DNA of 64,000 nt from Chitinophagaceae bacterium (GTDB lineage Bacteria; Bacteroidota; Bacteroidia; Chitinophagales; Chitinophagaceae): NCBI GenBank assembly GCA_016720775.1, contig JADKJX010000007.1, positions 1 to 64,000 of the forward strand, given 5' to 3'. A program made the position numbers and the translations under genes. Shown piece by piece: positions 27,497-39,658 of the stretch (position 1 is its first letter; each line of letters starts with the position of its first letter). Under the pieces are notes generated by a model. It saw only the letters and a list, made by a program, of their open reading frames with translations, did no database searches and was not told the DNA's origin.

Positions 27497-29923
27497 ATGA
27501 TCAGAAGTTATTTAAAGAGTGCTTACAGGAACCTTTTACGAAACAAAAGTTTCAGTATCATCAATGTTGCAGGACTTGCAATAGGCCTGGCGGTGTTCCT
27601 GATGATCTTTGAATATGTTGCCTTTGAATGGAGTGCGAATCGGTTCCACAAAAATTACGACAGGCTTTACCGGACGGCTGTAACCAATAAACAGAATGGA
27701 ACGGCGTATTATTTACCACCTGGTTTATCGCCGATGTTGAAAGAGAAGATACCGGGTGTTGAAGCTGCCGTACGGGTTGCTGATGGAATTGGGGGTGGTG
27801 TAATAAGTTATACGGAACCGGGTAAGGATCTGAAATCATTCCGGGAAGAGCAGACCCTGTATGTAGACGGTAATTTCCTGGAAGTGTTCAGTTTTCCATT
27901 GACAGACGGAACCCCTTCGCTGAAGCAGCCAAAAACAATGGCCATCTCGGAAAACTTTGCCAAAAAGATGTTTGGAAAAACAAATGTTGCCGGAACCACC
28001 GTAATGGTAAGCGACCAGTTTGGTAATACGTCATATACCATCAATGCAGTGTTTAAAAATATGCCCGAGCAGTCGGATATTAAAACAGACGTGCTGCTTT
28101 CTTTACATACGCTGGAAAGTGCCGCCAACCGGGATGATAATGAATGGGCAGACCCGAACGGCCTGCAATCGGGGTTTGTGAATATTTACCTGCTGCTGAA
28201 TAAGGATGCAGATGCAGGTAAGGTTGCAACGCAATTCACCGACCTTTTTCATTCGGTTAGTAATGATGCAAAGGATGATGAACTTGCTCTTCAGCCCTTC
28301 AGCAAATTACACCTGGCACCTTCTTTTAATTATCCCTACCAGACATTCGGCAGCTTAACATTCGTGGTGATGTTACTGGCTGTTGCCATGCTTATTTTAT
28401 TTATTGCCTGGATCAACTATATCAATCTTTCTACAGTACAGGCTTTAAAGCGTGCAAAAGAAACCGGTGTAAGAAAAGTGCTGGGCGCAACAAGATCGCA
28501 ATTAACCCTTCAATACCTGGCCGAGACTTTTTTATTAACACTGGCTGCCGCAGCGATTGCATTCGTGCTTGTACAGTTATTGCAGAATGTGTTTAATGGC
28601 TTTACCGGCAAATCACTTTCACTTATCGTTTTAAATACCGGCTGGTTCTGGACAGCCGTCATCGCTTTTATCATCGGCGGTTCATTGCTGTCGGGTTTTT
28701 ATGTTGCCTTTGTACTCAGTTCATTCAAACCGATCGCAACTATCCGGGGCAAGGTTGGAAATGTTGTGAAAGGTTTATCCCTGCGCAAAGGGCTTGTTGT
28801 TTTCCAGTTCAGCATCTCCATTGTTTTTATCATAGCCACTATTGTATTATACCTGCAACTGCAGTTCATGCAAAAAGAACGGCACGGCCTTAACCTTACC
28901 CAGTTGCTGGTGATCAAAGGGCCTACCATTTCCAGCGATGGCCAGGCCGAAAAGAATGCAGGATTCAAAGAAGCATTGACACGATTTCCGTTTATTAAGA
29001 AATGTGCGGCTTCCAATAATGTACCGGGACAGGGGTATAATTTTTCAACGGCAGGTATCACCCGGTTAAATCCTCAAAAAGGGGACGAGAAGAAAAATTA
29101 CAAGATGTTCATCTGCGACAATAATTATTTTGATACCTATGATATCAAATTTACCCAGGGAAAAAGTTTTACTACAGAAGAAGCCAACAGCGGATGGCGC
29201 AACGCAAAGAAAGTACTCATCAATGAAAAAGCCGCCGCACAACTGGGCTTTGCCGCCAATGAAGATATCGCCGGAAAGAAGATACTGTGGGAACAGGAAT
29301 ACGAGATCGCGGGTGTGGTAAAGGATTACAACCACCTTTCCATGCGCCAGGCCATTGACCCGATGATCTTTCTTCCTTCTGTTTCGTTTGTTTATTTCAC
29401 GGTGCAAACAGATGCCGATGATATGCCGGGAAAGATAAGTACCATCCAGCAGCTTTACCGGCAATATTTTCCAGGGAACCCTTTTGATTATTTTTTTGCT
29501 GATGAAACCTATAACCGGCAATACCATTCCGAGCAGCAGTTGGGAAAAGTATTTATTGCATCTGCATTGCTTGCCGTTATTATTGCCTGCCTTGGACTTT
29601 TTGGCCTTGCGGCATTTACAGCCCAGCAACGGATAAAAGAGATTGGCATCCGAAAAGTACTGGGTGCAAGTGTTGCCAGTATCACGCAGCTGCTGTCGAA
29701 GGATTTCATAAAACTGGTGATCATCTCAATCTGCATTGCATCACCTGTTGCATGGTGGGCCATGAATAAATGGCTGGAGGATTTTGCTTACCGGGTCGAT
29801 GTATCCTGGTGGATATTTGTGGTGGCTGGCCTTCTTGCTGTTTCAATAGCGTGGATAACAGTAAGTTTCCAGGCGATCAAAGCGGCTGTTTCCAACCCGG
29901 TTAAAAGTTTGCGAACAGAATAA
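27497..29923 (+). CDS. FtsX/MacB-type ABC permease 4 of 9 (808 aa)
   Basis: Intact double-half permease. TM1 about 18-40 (INVAGLAIGLAVFLMIFEYV). Coupling helices RAKETGVRKVLGATR near 319 and QRIKEIGIRKVLGAS near 711. The periplasmic domains contain SYTEPGKDLKSFREEQ and a second domain with the pattern FDTYDIKFTQGKSF. Ends AAVSNPVKSLRTE, 11 bp before permease 5. Together with permease 5 it has IAWINYINLST in the third TM region, where permeases 1 and 2 have IACINFMNLST, suggesting 4 and 5 form a subgroup. Confidence 0.92.
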   Translation: MIRSYLKSAYRNLLRNKSFSIINVAGLAIGLAVFLMIFEYVAFEWSANRFHKNYDRLYRTAVTNKQNGTAYYLPPGLSPMLKEKIPGVEAAVRVADGIGGGVISYTEPGKDLKSFREEQTLYVDGNFLEVFSFPLTDGTPSLKQPKTMAISENFAKKMFGKTNVAGTTVMVSDQFGNTSYTINAVFKNMPEQSDIKTDVLLSLHTLESAANRDDNEWADPNGLQSGFVNIYLLLNKDADAGKVATQFTDLFHSVSNDAKDDELALQPFSKLHLAPSFNYPYQTFGSLTFVVMLLAVAMLILFIAWINYINLSTVQALKRAKETGVRKVLGATRSQLTLQYLAETFLLTLAAAAIAFVLVQLLQNVFNGFTGKSLSLIVLNTGWFWTAVIAFIIGGSLLSGFYVAFVLSSFKPIATIRGKVGNVVKGLSLRKGLVVFQFSISIVFIIATIVLYLQLQFMQKERHGLNLTQLLVIKGPTISSDGQAEKNAGFKEALTRFPFIKKCAASNNVPGQGYNFSTAGITRLNPQKGDEKKNYKMFICDNNYFDTYDIKFTQGKSFTTEEANSGWRNAKKVLINEKAAAQLGFAANEDIAGKKILWEQEYEIAGVVKDYNHLSMRQAIDPMIFLPSVSFVYFTVQTDADDMPGKISTIQQLYRQYFPGNPFDYFFADETYNRQYHSEQQLGKVFIASALLAVIIACLGLFGLAAFTAQQRIKEIGIRKVLGASVASITQLLSKDFIKLVIISICIASPVAWWAMNKWLEDFAYRVDVSWWIFVVAGLLAVSIAWITVSFQAIKAAVSNPVKSLRTE

Positions 29924-29934
29924 AGTAATAAGCC

Positions 29935-32360
29935 ATGATAAAAAATTATTTTAAAACAGCATGGAGGAACCTCTGGAAGAACAAGACGTTCTCTGCTATC
30001 AATATCTTTGGACTGTCCATAGGAATTGCCGCCTTTCTGTTAATAATAAACTATCTGAGGTTCGAATACAGCTATGATGACGCCCATGTAAACAAGGGCA
30101 GGATATTCCGGGTGCCGATGATGGTAGCAGAAAAAGGAGGGAAAGAGCAAACCTTTGCCTTTACTTATCCTGCTGTGGCTCCTGCATTAAAAAAAGATTT
30201 TCCCGAAGTAGAAGAAACTGCCCGGTTCCGCAGGCAGGGGGGTATTGTTTCTTACGCCGAACAAAGGATCGTGGAAAATGGAAGTCTTTATTATGTTGAT
30301 CCTGCCATGTTCAAAATATTTTCATTCCGGTTTGTAAAGGGTAATGCAGAAACTGCTTTGAAGGAATTAAATGATGCGGTGATCACTGCAGAAACAGCCA
30401 AAAATACTTTGGTGATGCTGACCCCATTGGGAAGCCGCTTCATTACAATAAGGAAGATTATATTGTTAAAGCTGTATTGGAAGACATCCCGGCCAATTCA
30501 CACATCCGCTTCAATATTCTGCTCAATTATAATAAATATATTCAGCTTACAAACGGTAATGCAAACACCAGCTGGGGCTGGTCAGATTTTTATACGTACG
30601 TTTTATTAAGACCGGGCACTGATGTAAAAGCATTAGAAGCAAAACTTCCCGCATTTACAGAACGGTATATGGGTGATGATATGAAAAGGGCAGGCTATAT
30701 AAATACTTTTCAATTACAGCCCTTGAAAGATATTCATCTCCGTTCGAAGTATGATTATGAACTGGCGGGTAACGGCAACCTTACTTATCTCAAATATCTC
30801 GGCATTGCTGCCTTATTTATTTTATTCATTGCATGGATAAATTATATAAATCTTTCTACGGCACGTTCTCTCGACCGTTCTAAAGAAGTAGGCATAAGAA
30901 AAGTAGCAGGAGCCGGAAAATTTCAGCTGATCAGGCAGTTTTTGGCTGAATCTCTTTTCCTGAATACGATCGCTGTCATTATCGGGATCCTGATCTTCCG
31001 GTTAACACTTTCCCCGTTTTCAAACCTGGTACAAAAAGATATCAGCAGCCTGTATGTTTCTGACTGGAGGTTTTGGGTATTTGTTATTACACTCTTTATG
31101 CTGGGTACCTTACTTGCCGCCTTTTACCCCGCATTCGTACTTTCTTCTTTTCAACCTATTTATTCTATTAAAACTTCACAGGGTGCTTCAGGATTAAAGG
31201 GAGGGAAAAATGCTTTACGAAAATCATTGGTGGTACTGCAGTTTGTGGCGGCTATCGTATTGATCACGGGTGCCATTGGTTTTTACCGCCAGCTTGATTA
31301 CATGCAAAGCCGTGACCTCGGCGTAAATATCAAACAAACACTGGTAGTACAGCAATCAGCCAGGCAGGATAGTTCGGCGATACCCGCATTTAATGCATTC
31401 CTTAATGATATGCAGGCCAATCCCGCTATTCAATCGGTCACAGCCTCAACATCAGTGCCTGGTGCAGAAGTAGGGGGCTCATCTGATTATGCATTGAAGA
31501 ACTCGCAAACAGCAAAACGCTGCAGGAATCTGGGCATTGATAATAAATTTATTCCTTCATATGGATTAACTGTTATTGCAGGAAGAAACATGTCGACTGA
31601 TAAACCTCCCGTTGATACAACGGTAATGGTAAATGTGCTGGTAAATGAAACAGCTGCAAGAACTTTCGGCTTCGGCAACCCTGCAGGTATGCTTGGACAG
31701 GAAATAGAAGATGGTGGTTCAGGCTTTCATTATACCGTGATCGGGGTAGTAAAGGATTTTCACCAGGAGTCTTTGCAAAACAGTTTTGACCCCATCGTGT
31801 TTTATCCTGAAGAAGAAAGAAATTTCGGGAATTTTTCATTGAAGCTCAATACCAGCAATCTTCCGGCCCTTATGGATTTTGTGAAACAAAAATGGACCGC
31901 CCTTTTCCCCGAAAGCCCATTCCGTTTTTTCTTTCTTGATGAACGCTTTAATGCACAATATGCCAATGACCGGCTTTTTGCAACGGTGCTTTGGTTATTT
32001 ACTGCTATTGCCATCATCATTGCCTGCCTGGGGCTGGTAGGCTTATCGCTTTTTACCATTGCAAAAAGAAATAAAGAGATCAGCATCCGGAAGGTTTTGG
32101 GCGCTACGCTTTTGCAGATCACCAGCCTCATCACCATGGATTACCTGAAGCTGGTACTGCTGGCCGCTGCATTTGCTTTGCCGGTTGCCTATATATTGGT
32201 AAACAACTGGCTTGATGATTATGCTTTTCATGTGAGCATAGGGCTGTGGTTCTTCCTGTTGCCGGTTATGATGATCATGCTCATTGCCATACTCACAGTT
32301 TTATACCAATCATTAAGGGCTGCCATTGCCAACCCGGTAAAAAGTTTGCGAACAGAATAA
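29935..32360 (+). CDS. FtsX/MacB-type ABC permease 5 of 9 (one frameshift)
   Basis: Start ATG at 29935 (MIKNYFKTAWRNLWKNKTF). A one-base deletion in the A5 run at 30400-30404 breaks the frame; with one more A the text reads ETAKKYFGDADPIGKP, a motif shared with its paralogues, and the protein is about 808 residues. The segment from 30609 back to 30477 is open in two frames but only one matches the family. Coupling helices DRSKEVGIRKVAGAGK (about 30874) and KRNKEISIRKVLGAT (about 32068) are slightly divergent from the others. Ends NPVKSLRTE, 7 bp before permease 6. Confidence 0.83.
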
Positions 32361-32367
32361 AATAAGT

Positions 32368-34764
32368 ATGCTTAAAAACTATTTCAAAATTGCCTGGCGG
32401 AATATTCTGAAACATAAGTTTCATTCCCTGTTGAATATACTGGGACTTTCTTTTGGCATTGCGTTTACTTTATTGATCGCTGCATACGTATGGGGGGAAC
32501 TGCAGGTGAACAGGCAACTGAAAAATATCAATAACCAGTACATCATTCAAACCAACTGGAAGGATCCGGATATGGGTTTGGAAATAACCACACTGGGCCC
32601 GCTGGCAAAAACGCTGGCAGATGAATATCCATCTTTGGTAGCAGATTTTTATCGCTGGGATGGCGTAACATCCAATGTTTCCAACGGAGATAAGGTTTTC
32701 CGGGAAGGGCTGCAGATTGGAGACAGCAGTTTGTTGACCATGTATGGATTCTCTTTATTGTATGGAAATAAGAATACGGCTTTAAAAGATCCTTTTTCTG
32801 TTGTGATAACGGAAGACAAAGCGCTTAAATATTTTGGTAAGAAAGATGTAGTGGGCCAATCACTGACGATTGAAAGCTTCTCCGGTTCAAAACATGCATT
32901 TAATATAAGCGGGGTTATGAGAACGCCGGCATACAACTCGGTGAACCGCATAACGTTTGATAACGACAACCAGATATATATCCCTGCTGCATCTGCGGCA
33001 TTCTTCAGCAGGTCGCTTGATCAATGGGATAACCCATACATAGCCGGGTTCCTGGAATTAAAGGATGGCGTTCGCCCGGCAGACCTTACAGATCCGATGC
33101 GCCGTATCTTAAAAGCACATGCCAACAGCGATATGGCTGCCAATATGCAGCCTTACCTTGTTCCACTGAAAGACTTTTACGTGCAGCAGAATAAGGGCCT
33201 CGTGAAAAAAATGCTGGTTACTGTTTCACTGATCGCCCTGTTCATATTGGCAATGGCAATCATCAACTTTATCAATATTACCGTTGGCAAATCCTCGGTG
33301 CGTATTAAAGAGATCGGGTTACGAAAAGTAATGGGCGGAAAAAGAAGCCAGATCATTTACCAGTTGCTCTCCGAATCGGTGTTACTGGTTTTTTTAGCGA
33401 TGTTACTTGCGCTGGGAATATTTACCATGAGCAATGCATTCCTTTCACAGGTGCTGGGTAAACCCATCCCGGCTTTATCTTCATTCCCCGCTTATTTTAT
33501 ATTGATACCTGTACTGCTTGTATTTGCAGTAGGGATACTTGCCGGTATTTATCCTGCTTTTATTTTATCGGCATTACGAACAGTTGATTCTGTAAAAGGG
33601 AAACTGCAATCGGTGAACGGGAATATCTGGTTGCGGAAAGTATTGGTAGGTTTCCAGTTCTGCTCAGCAGCCATCGTACTCATTGCATCGATCATATTAG
33701 CTAAGCAGGTCTCACTTTTTTTCAGCAGGGATCTTGGGTATGATAAAGAATATGTTGTTTCTGTTCAGTTGCCGAGAGACTGGACGGCGCAGGGAGTGAA
33801 GCACCTGCAAACCATACGGGATGAATTTGAACGGATGCCCGAAGTGAAAGGGGCTTCCATCACCTGGTCGGTTCCGGATGGAATGGGTAGTGGCACCACG
33901 CCCATGTATGCCGAAGGGAAGGATTCAGCCCAGGCATTTCCATATGAATCGCTGATAGCAGATGAAAAATATCTGTCTGTTTTTAAAATACCATTACTGG
34001 CAGGCCGGTCATTTGAGCAGGCAAGCGATTCTTTGAATATAGTGATCAATGAATCAGCCGTAAAAAATCTTGGATTAAAAAATGCGGAAGAGGCCATCGG
34101 CAAACGCTTATATCTTTCTGCAGACCTGCCTATGAATATTATCGGGGTTGCCGGCGATTTTCATTTTGGCTCTATGAAAGACAGGATAAGGCCCCTTATT
34201 ATTACGCATGTAAATTTCAATAAAGTTTACCGCCTGCTTTGTTTTAAATTAAAACCGGGCAACATCGGTGAATCAATGGACCATTTGCAAAAAAAATGGG
34301 CAGCCCTCATGCCCGGAACTTCCTTCGAATATAAGTTCATGGATGACTCGTTGAAATTCCTGTACCGGTCGGAGATACAATTAAAAAAAGCCTCACAGGT
34401 TGCAACGGCCCTGGCACTTATTATCGTAGTGCTGGGGATCATTGGACTGATCTCATTAAGCATACAAAAAAGAACCAAAGAGATCGGCATCCGCAAAGTG
34501 CTGGGAGCCTCCGTTACAAATATCACTTCCCTGTTCATGAAAGATTTTTTACCCGTGATCTTTATCAGCGGGTTAATTGCCGTTCCCGTTACCTGGTACC
34601 TTATGAATAACTGGCTGAAGGATTATACATACCGTATTGCCGTCACGGCCCAGCCTTTTGTTGTATCTATAATTGCACTTGGATTGATCACAAGTGTAGT
34701 GATCATTTTACAAATAGCAAAAGTAGCACTGGCAAGCCCGGTAAAAAGTTTACGAACAGAATAA
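32368..34764 (+). CDS. FtsX/MacB-type ABC permease 6 of 9 (798 aa)
   Basis: Intact double-half permease and one of the more divergent members: the N-terminus is MLKNYFKIAWRNILKHKFHS, the central TM text is MAIINFINITVGKSSVRIKEIGL (usually CINFMNLSTA), and the end is ALASPVKSLRTE, with AS for the usual AN. Coupling helices RIKEIGLRKVMG near 311 and KRTKEIGIRKVLGAS near 701. Ten bp separate it from permease 7, whose leader is AAAGTATAACT, one base from the AAAGTATAGCC type. Confidence 0.92.
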   Translation: MLKNYFKIAWRNILKHKFHSLLNILGLSFGIAFTLLIAAYVWGELQVNRQLKNINNQYIIQTNWKDPDMGLEITTLGPLAKTLADEYPSLVADFYRWDGVTSNVSNGDKVFREGLQIGDSSLLTMYGFSLLYGNKNTALKDPFSVVITEDKALKYFGKKDVVGQSLTIESFSGSKHAFNISGVMRTPAYNSVNRITFDNDNQIYIPAASAAFFSRSLDQWDNPYIAGFLELKDGVRPADLTDPMRRILKAHANSDMAANMQPYLVPLKDFYVQQNKGLVKKMLVTVSLIALFILAMAIINFINITVGKSSVRIKEIGLRKVMGGKRSQIIYQLLSESVLLVFLAMLLALGIFTMSNAFLSQVLGKPIPALSSFPAYFILIPVLLVFAVGILAGIYPAFILSALRTVDSVKGKLQSVNGNIWLRKVLVGFQFCSAAIVLIASIILAKQVSLFFSRDLGYDKEYVVSVQLPRDWTAQGVKHLQTIRDEFERMPEVKGASITWSVPDGMGSGTTPMYAEGKDSAQAFPYESLIADEKYLSVFKIPLLAGRSFEQASDSLNIVINESAVKNLGLKNAEEAIGKRLYLSADLPMNIIGVAGDFHFGSMKDRIRPLIITHVNFNKVYRLLCFKLKPGNIGESMDHLQKKWAALMPGTSFEYKFMDDSLKFLYRSEIQLKKASQVATALALIIVVLGIIGLISLSIQKRTKEIGIRKVLGASVTNITSLFMKDFLPVIFISGLIAVPVTWYLMNNWLKDYTYRIAVTAQPFVVSIIALGLITSVVIILQIAKVALASPVKSLRTE

Positions 34765-34774
34765 AAGTATAACT

Positions 34775-37173
34775 ATGTTTAAAAATTATTTCAGAACAGC
34801 TTTGCGTAACCTGCGTAAGCATAAGCTCTATTCGGCCATCAATATTTTTGGATTGACCGTGGGACTTGCAGCCTGCCTGTTGATCGGTATATATATCAGT
34901 CACGAACTTAGCTACGACCGGTTTAATAAGAATGCAGATCGCATCGTTCGTGCCACCATGGAATACAAGCAGGCCGAAACAGTAAATACCGTTGCTACCA
35001 CCGGAACGAAAGTGGGCCCGCAGTTTAAAAGAACTTTTCCGGCCGTGGAAGAATACGTGCGCACTTTTATCAGCAGCAGCGTGGTAAAAAGCGGCGACAA
35101 AGTATTTGAAGAGCCACGGGTACTTTTTGCGGATGATCCTTTCTTCAAAGTATTCTCATTCCATGTTATAAAAGGCAATGCTGCAACTGCCCTGGATGCA
35201 CCGGATAAAATAGTGCTTACCGAATCTGTCGCAAAAAAATATTTTGGCGATGAGGATGCAGTGAACAAAACACTCACTGCCATGGGAAAGGAATTTACCG
35301 TATCGGCCATATGTGAAGATGTGCCGCAGAACTCCAGTTGAAATTCGACCTGGTAACACAGTTCCTTAATCTTTCAAACGGGGTAAAAGAAGAAACCTGG
35401 TGGAATGCGAACTGGGTTACTTACTTTTTACTGCACGACAAGGGCAGTTTGCCCCAATTGCAGCAGCAGGTGAATGATTACATGAAAACAACGGCAGTAA
35501 AGGAAGAAGCACGGCTTGACGGAAGCAATTACCTGCGGTATAACCTGGAACCATTGACAAAAGTGCATTTGTATTCTTCGCTTGCCGGCTTTGAACCCAA
35601 TGGCAGCATCCGGTATATCTATATGTTCTTAATAATTGCACTATTGATATTGGTTATCGCCTGTGCCAATTATACCAATCTTGCCACTGCACAATCAGCC
35701 GGCCGAAGCGGAGAGATCGGGATGCGTAAAGTAATGGGTGCATCAAAACGCCAGGTGTTCATGCAATTCATCGGCGAATCAACCATCATTACATTTATAG
35801 CTGCAACGCTTGCTTTTTTGCTGAGTGTACTGATGATCCCGTACTTTAATAATATTACCGGAAGGCAATTCACCGCAGCCGTATTGATGCAGCCGGTTCC
35901 GGTTATTTCGCTTCTCGTGTTCTGTGTACTGGTGAGTTTTTTTGCAGGCTTGTATCCGGCACTGGTTCTGTCAGGCACCCAGGTGATGGGCGTGCTTAAA
36001 AAAGGCTTTACGTTTACAGGCGGTAATAATATGCTGCGAAAAAGCCTGATCGTTGCACAATTTGGCATCTCCATATTCCTGATCATCTATACCGTTGTTA
36101 TCATGCAGCAGATGCATTATATGCAAACGAAGCACCTGGGTTATGATAAAGACCATATAGTGGTGCTTCCCATCAGCGGAAATATGCTTAGAGATTTTCA
36201 AAACTTAAAGGATGCGATAGCAGCTGTTCCGGGGGTGGAAGGAGTTACTGCTTCTTATGAAACGCCCGAGTTTGTAGAATGGGGCGATGGTGTCAGCACC
36301 ACCGATGAAAAAGGGCAGCATAATGTATCACTGAATGCCATGCCTGTTGACTTAGACTTTACCAAAACAATGAAGATGCAATTGACCGCCGGCAGGGATT
36401 TCCAGGAATCAGATTTTGCGATGATGGATACGTCTAATAACAATACAAATTTTCACCAGCCCTTTATCATCAATGAAACACTGGCAAGAAAGATCGGTTG
36501 GGCTCCACAGGAAGCCATTGGCAAAACACTGGATAAAGGGGTAACAGGCCCTGTTGTAGGTGTTGTAAAAGATTTTAATTTCAGCAGCCTGCATGATCCC
36601 ATCGGGCCATTGGTAATATTCCTGGGCAGGGATTATTCACGGACATTTATGGTGCGTATTGATGGAAACGATATGAAAAAGACCCTGGGGCAATTAGAAA
36701 TGATGTGGAAGCAACGGGTACCCGGTCGTCCGTTCAGCTATCATTTCCTGGATGATGATTATAATAAACTTTACCAGGCCGAACAGCGTTCATCGGCATT
36801 ATTCGGTATTGCCTCCGGTCTTGCCATCATACTGGCTTGCCTGGGATTGTTTGGCCTGGCGGCATTCACTACTGTTCAGCGCACCAAAGAAATCGGCATC
36901 CGGCGGGTATTGGGTGCAAGCCTGGGTAATGTTACGTTATTGATATCCGGAAATTTTTTGCGGCTGGTTGGCATTGCCATCCTTATTGCCGCTCCATTAG
37001 CCTGGTGGGCGGCAAATACATGGTTACAGGATTTTGCATTCCGGATACCCGTACAGTCGTATGTATTCATAATAACGGCCCTGGTAACATTATTGATCGC
37101 ATTTTGTACCGTTGGCTTTCACTCGCTCAAGGCGGCATTGTCCAACCCGGTAAAAAGTTTACGAACTGAATAA
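34775..37173 (+). CDS. FtsX/MacB-type ABC permease 7 of 9 (one frameshift)
   Basis: Start ATG at 34775 (MFKNYFRTALRNLRKHKLYS). A single C appears to be missing at 35334-35335, where CTCCAG should read CTCCCAG; with it the text runs EDVPQNSQLKFDLVTQFL and the product is about 799 residues. Coupling helices GRSGEIGMRKVMGASK (about 35703; G replaces the usual K before E) and QRTKEIGIRRVLGAS (about 36879). The first coupling helix is the most altered in the array. Ends ALSNPVKSLRTE, 10 bp before permease 8. Confidence 0.83.
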
Positions 37174-37183
37174 ATTAAGTAAG

Positions 37184-39658
37184 ATGCTAAAAAAATATTT
37201 CACCATTGCTTTCAGGAATTTGCGGAGAAACAAGGTTTTCTCAATGATCAATATTTCAGGACTGTCCATTGGTATAAGCGCTGCCCTGGTCATTTACCTG
37301 ATCGTACAGTTTGATTTCAGTTTTGAAAAATTCAGAAAAGATAATGACCGGATCTACCGCATCGTTTCTGATATGACCTTTCCCGGCGACCAGGTATTTA
37401 AAAATTCCGGTGTGCCCCTGCCTTTGCCGGTAGCAGCCCGGACTGAGTTGACGGGGGTAGATATGCTTACACATTTTGTTACCGCATGGGAGACAAAAGT
37501 GAAAGTGCCGGTGGCGGGGAGCCAGTCTCCTGCAGAGTTTAAAAAACAAACCGACATCATTTATGCGGATGAATATTATTTCGGCATGTTTACCTATGAC
37601 TGGCTTGCAGGTTCGGCACTAACAGCTACAAAAGATCCTTTCCAGGTTGTATTAACAGAAGACAGGGCTAAAACCTATTTCGGAAATATAGCAGCGCAGG
37701 ATATGATCGGAAAGCAGATCACCTACGATGACAGCATCACCGTAACCGTATCCGGGATCGTAAAAACACCGGAACAAAAAGCAACGGATTTCAGGTTTAA
37801 GGAATTTATTTCCCTGGCTACTGTTATGAAAACCGGTTTGAAAGACCATTTTGGTGGCAATGAATGGGGAAGTATCAATTCAGTTTCGCAGTCATTTGTA
37901 AAATTAAAAGAAGGAGAAAAGCCCGAGCAGTTAAATAAACAGCTTGCGGTACTAAGAGAAAAATACCGGAAGAAAGAAGAAGGTGAGGAAAAGGACGACA
38001 CCAAACATAAGTTACAGGCTTTAAGCGCTATTCATTTTGATGCTGACTATGGCTCCTTTGATGATGGCCGCCAGGCGCACAAGCCAACCTTGTATGGATT
38101 ACTGGCTGTGGCATTATTTCTTTTGCTGCTTGGCTGTATCAATTTCATAAACCTTACCACGGCGCAAACGGCACAGCGTGCAAAAGAGATCGGCATACGA
38201 AAAACGCTGGGCAGCGGAAAAAGACAATTGATCTTTCAGTTCCTCAGTGAAACATTCCTGCTCACATTATTGGCCACGGCGCTTTCTATTGCCTTGTTTC
38301 CCTGGTTGCTCAGGATCTTTGGTGATTTTATTCCACCGGAAATAAATTTCGCATCGCTCAACCAGCCGCATGTATGGATATTTCTGCTGCTGCTCATTTT
38401 GGTAATGACGGTCCTGTCGGGATCTTATCCGGCATTGGTGCTGACAAAGTTCAAACCCGTTTCAGTTTTAAAGAACCAGGTACATGAAAACACGGCACAA
38501 AGCAGGAAGGCCTGGTTAAGAAAAACACTGACGGTTACGCAATTCGTAATTGCACAGTTCCTGGTGATCGCCACATTGGTAGTGAGCAAACAGGTGAATT
38601 ATTCATTGAATAAAGACCTTGGGTATAAGAAAGACGCCATTGTTTCTTTCAGAACACCATGGAATTTCTTTTCAGACAAGGCTGATAACCGCCGTTTTGC
38701 ACTGCTTGAAAAAATAAAGGGTATGCCTGAAGTTGAAAAGGTAAGTTTGGGCAGTGCTGCACCCGCACACCCGGGTGCTTCTTCCACCACTATGAAAGTT
38801 GATAATGGGAAAAAAGAAGTTGAGCTGATGGTGGAAGTGGTAAACGCCGACCCCGCCTACTACGATATTTTTAAATTGAAACTGCTGGCGGGAAGATTCC
38901 CGGCACAAAGTGATACGATCAAAGAATATCTTATAAATGAAAGCTATGCCCGGGCACTTGGTTTTACAAATACGGTGGATGCAATTGGAAAATTTGTGAA
39001 CCGGAATAATAAAAAGATCCCGATCGTTGGGGTGTTGAAAGATTTTCATACAAAATCCACACACCAGGCTATTATGCCACTGGCATATTCCAGCGCAGAC
39101 AAACAAAGTTATGCCATCCATTTTGCGTTAAGGCCGCAGGCGGGTTCACCCGGATTATGGAAAGAAGGATTGGCGAAGATCGAAAAAGAGTTTAAAACAC
39201 TGTATCCTGACAATGATTTTAAGTACGAGTTTTTTGATGAGACCATTGCTGCATTTTATAAGAAAGAGCAGGATATTTCGAGATTGCTGAACTGGTCGGC
39301 AGGGCTCTGCATCTTTATCAGCTGCCTGGGTTTATTAGGGTTGGTTATCTACACCACCAACACACGTACAAAAGAAATCGGCGTACGCAAAGTGCTGGGT
39401 GCATCCGTTACACAGATCGTTTCCTTATTATCCAAAGACCTGGTGTCGCTGGTATTGGCCGCATTTGTTATTGCCGCACCGTTGGCGTGGCTGGCCATGA
39501 ATAAATGGCTGCAGGATTTTGTTTACCGCACGCAAATAAGCTGGTGGGTATTTGCAACCTGTGGAATAAGTATGTTGTTGATAGCAATAATCGTATTAAG
39601 TATCCGTACGGTACGGGCAGCGATGGCCAACCCGGTAAAAAGTTTACGAACAGAATAA
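37184..39658 (+). CDS. FtsX/MacB-type ABC permease 8 of 9 (824 aa)
   Basis: Intact, and the longest of the nine. TM1 about 20-42 (INISGLSIGISAALVIYLIV). Coupling helices RAKEIGIRKTLGSGK near 331 and TRTKEIGVRKVLGAS near 727. The first periplasmic domain holds a highly charged insert (EKYRKKEEGEEKDDTKHK, about 262-280) related to, but longer than, the one in permease 3 (KYKKEEAARSKQ), so 3 and 8 may be closer kin. Ends AAMANPVKSLRTE. Eleven bp to permease 9. Confidence 0.92.
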   Translation: MLKKYFTIAFRNLRRNKVFSMINISGLSIGISAALVIYLIVQFDFSFEKFRKDNDRIYRIVSDMTFPGDQVFKNSGVPLPLPVAARTELTGVDMLTHFVTAWETKVKVPVAGSQSPAEFKKQTDIIYADEYYFGMFTYDWLAGSALTATKDPFQVVLTEDRAKTYFGNIAAQDMIGKQITYDDSITVTVSGIVKTPEQKATDFRFKEFISLATVMKTGLKDHFGGNEWGSINSVSQSFVKLKEGEKPEQLNKQLAVLREKYRKKEEGEEKDDTKHKLQALSAIHFDADYGSFDDGRQAHKPTLYGLLAVALFLLLLGCINFINLTTAQTAQRAKEIGIRKTLGSGKRQLIFQFLSETFLLTLLATALSIALFPWLLRIFGDFIPPEINFASLNQPHVWIFLLLLILVMTVLSGSYPALVLTKFKPVSVLKNQVHENTAQSRKAWLRKTLTVTQFVIAQFLVIATLVVSKQVNYSLNKDLGYKKDAIVSFRTPWNFFSDKADNRRFALLEKIKGMPEVEKVSLGSAAPAHPGASSTTMKVDNGKKEVELMVEVVNADPAYYDIFKLKLLAGRFPAQSDTIKEYLINESYARALGFTNTVDAIGKFVNRNNKKIPIVGVLKDFHTKSTHQAIMPLAYSSADKQSYAIHFALRPQAGSPGLWKEGLAKIEKEFKTLYPDNDFKYEFFDETIAAFYKKEQDISRLLNWSAGLCIFISCLGLLGLVIYTTNTRTKEIGVRKVLGASVTQIVSLLSKDLVSLVLAAFVIAAPLAWLAMNKWLQDFVYRTQISWWVFATCGISMLLIAIIVLSIRTVRAAMANPVKSLRTE

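Noticed and set aside
19484..37173. Frame breaks in ATPase 1 and permeases 3, 5 and 7 as true pseudogenes or phase-variable switches
   Set aside because: All are single-base changes, mostly at short homopolymers or repeated bases, and family sequence is intact on both sides; the same error type occurs across the whole window. Phase variation remains untested.
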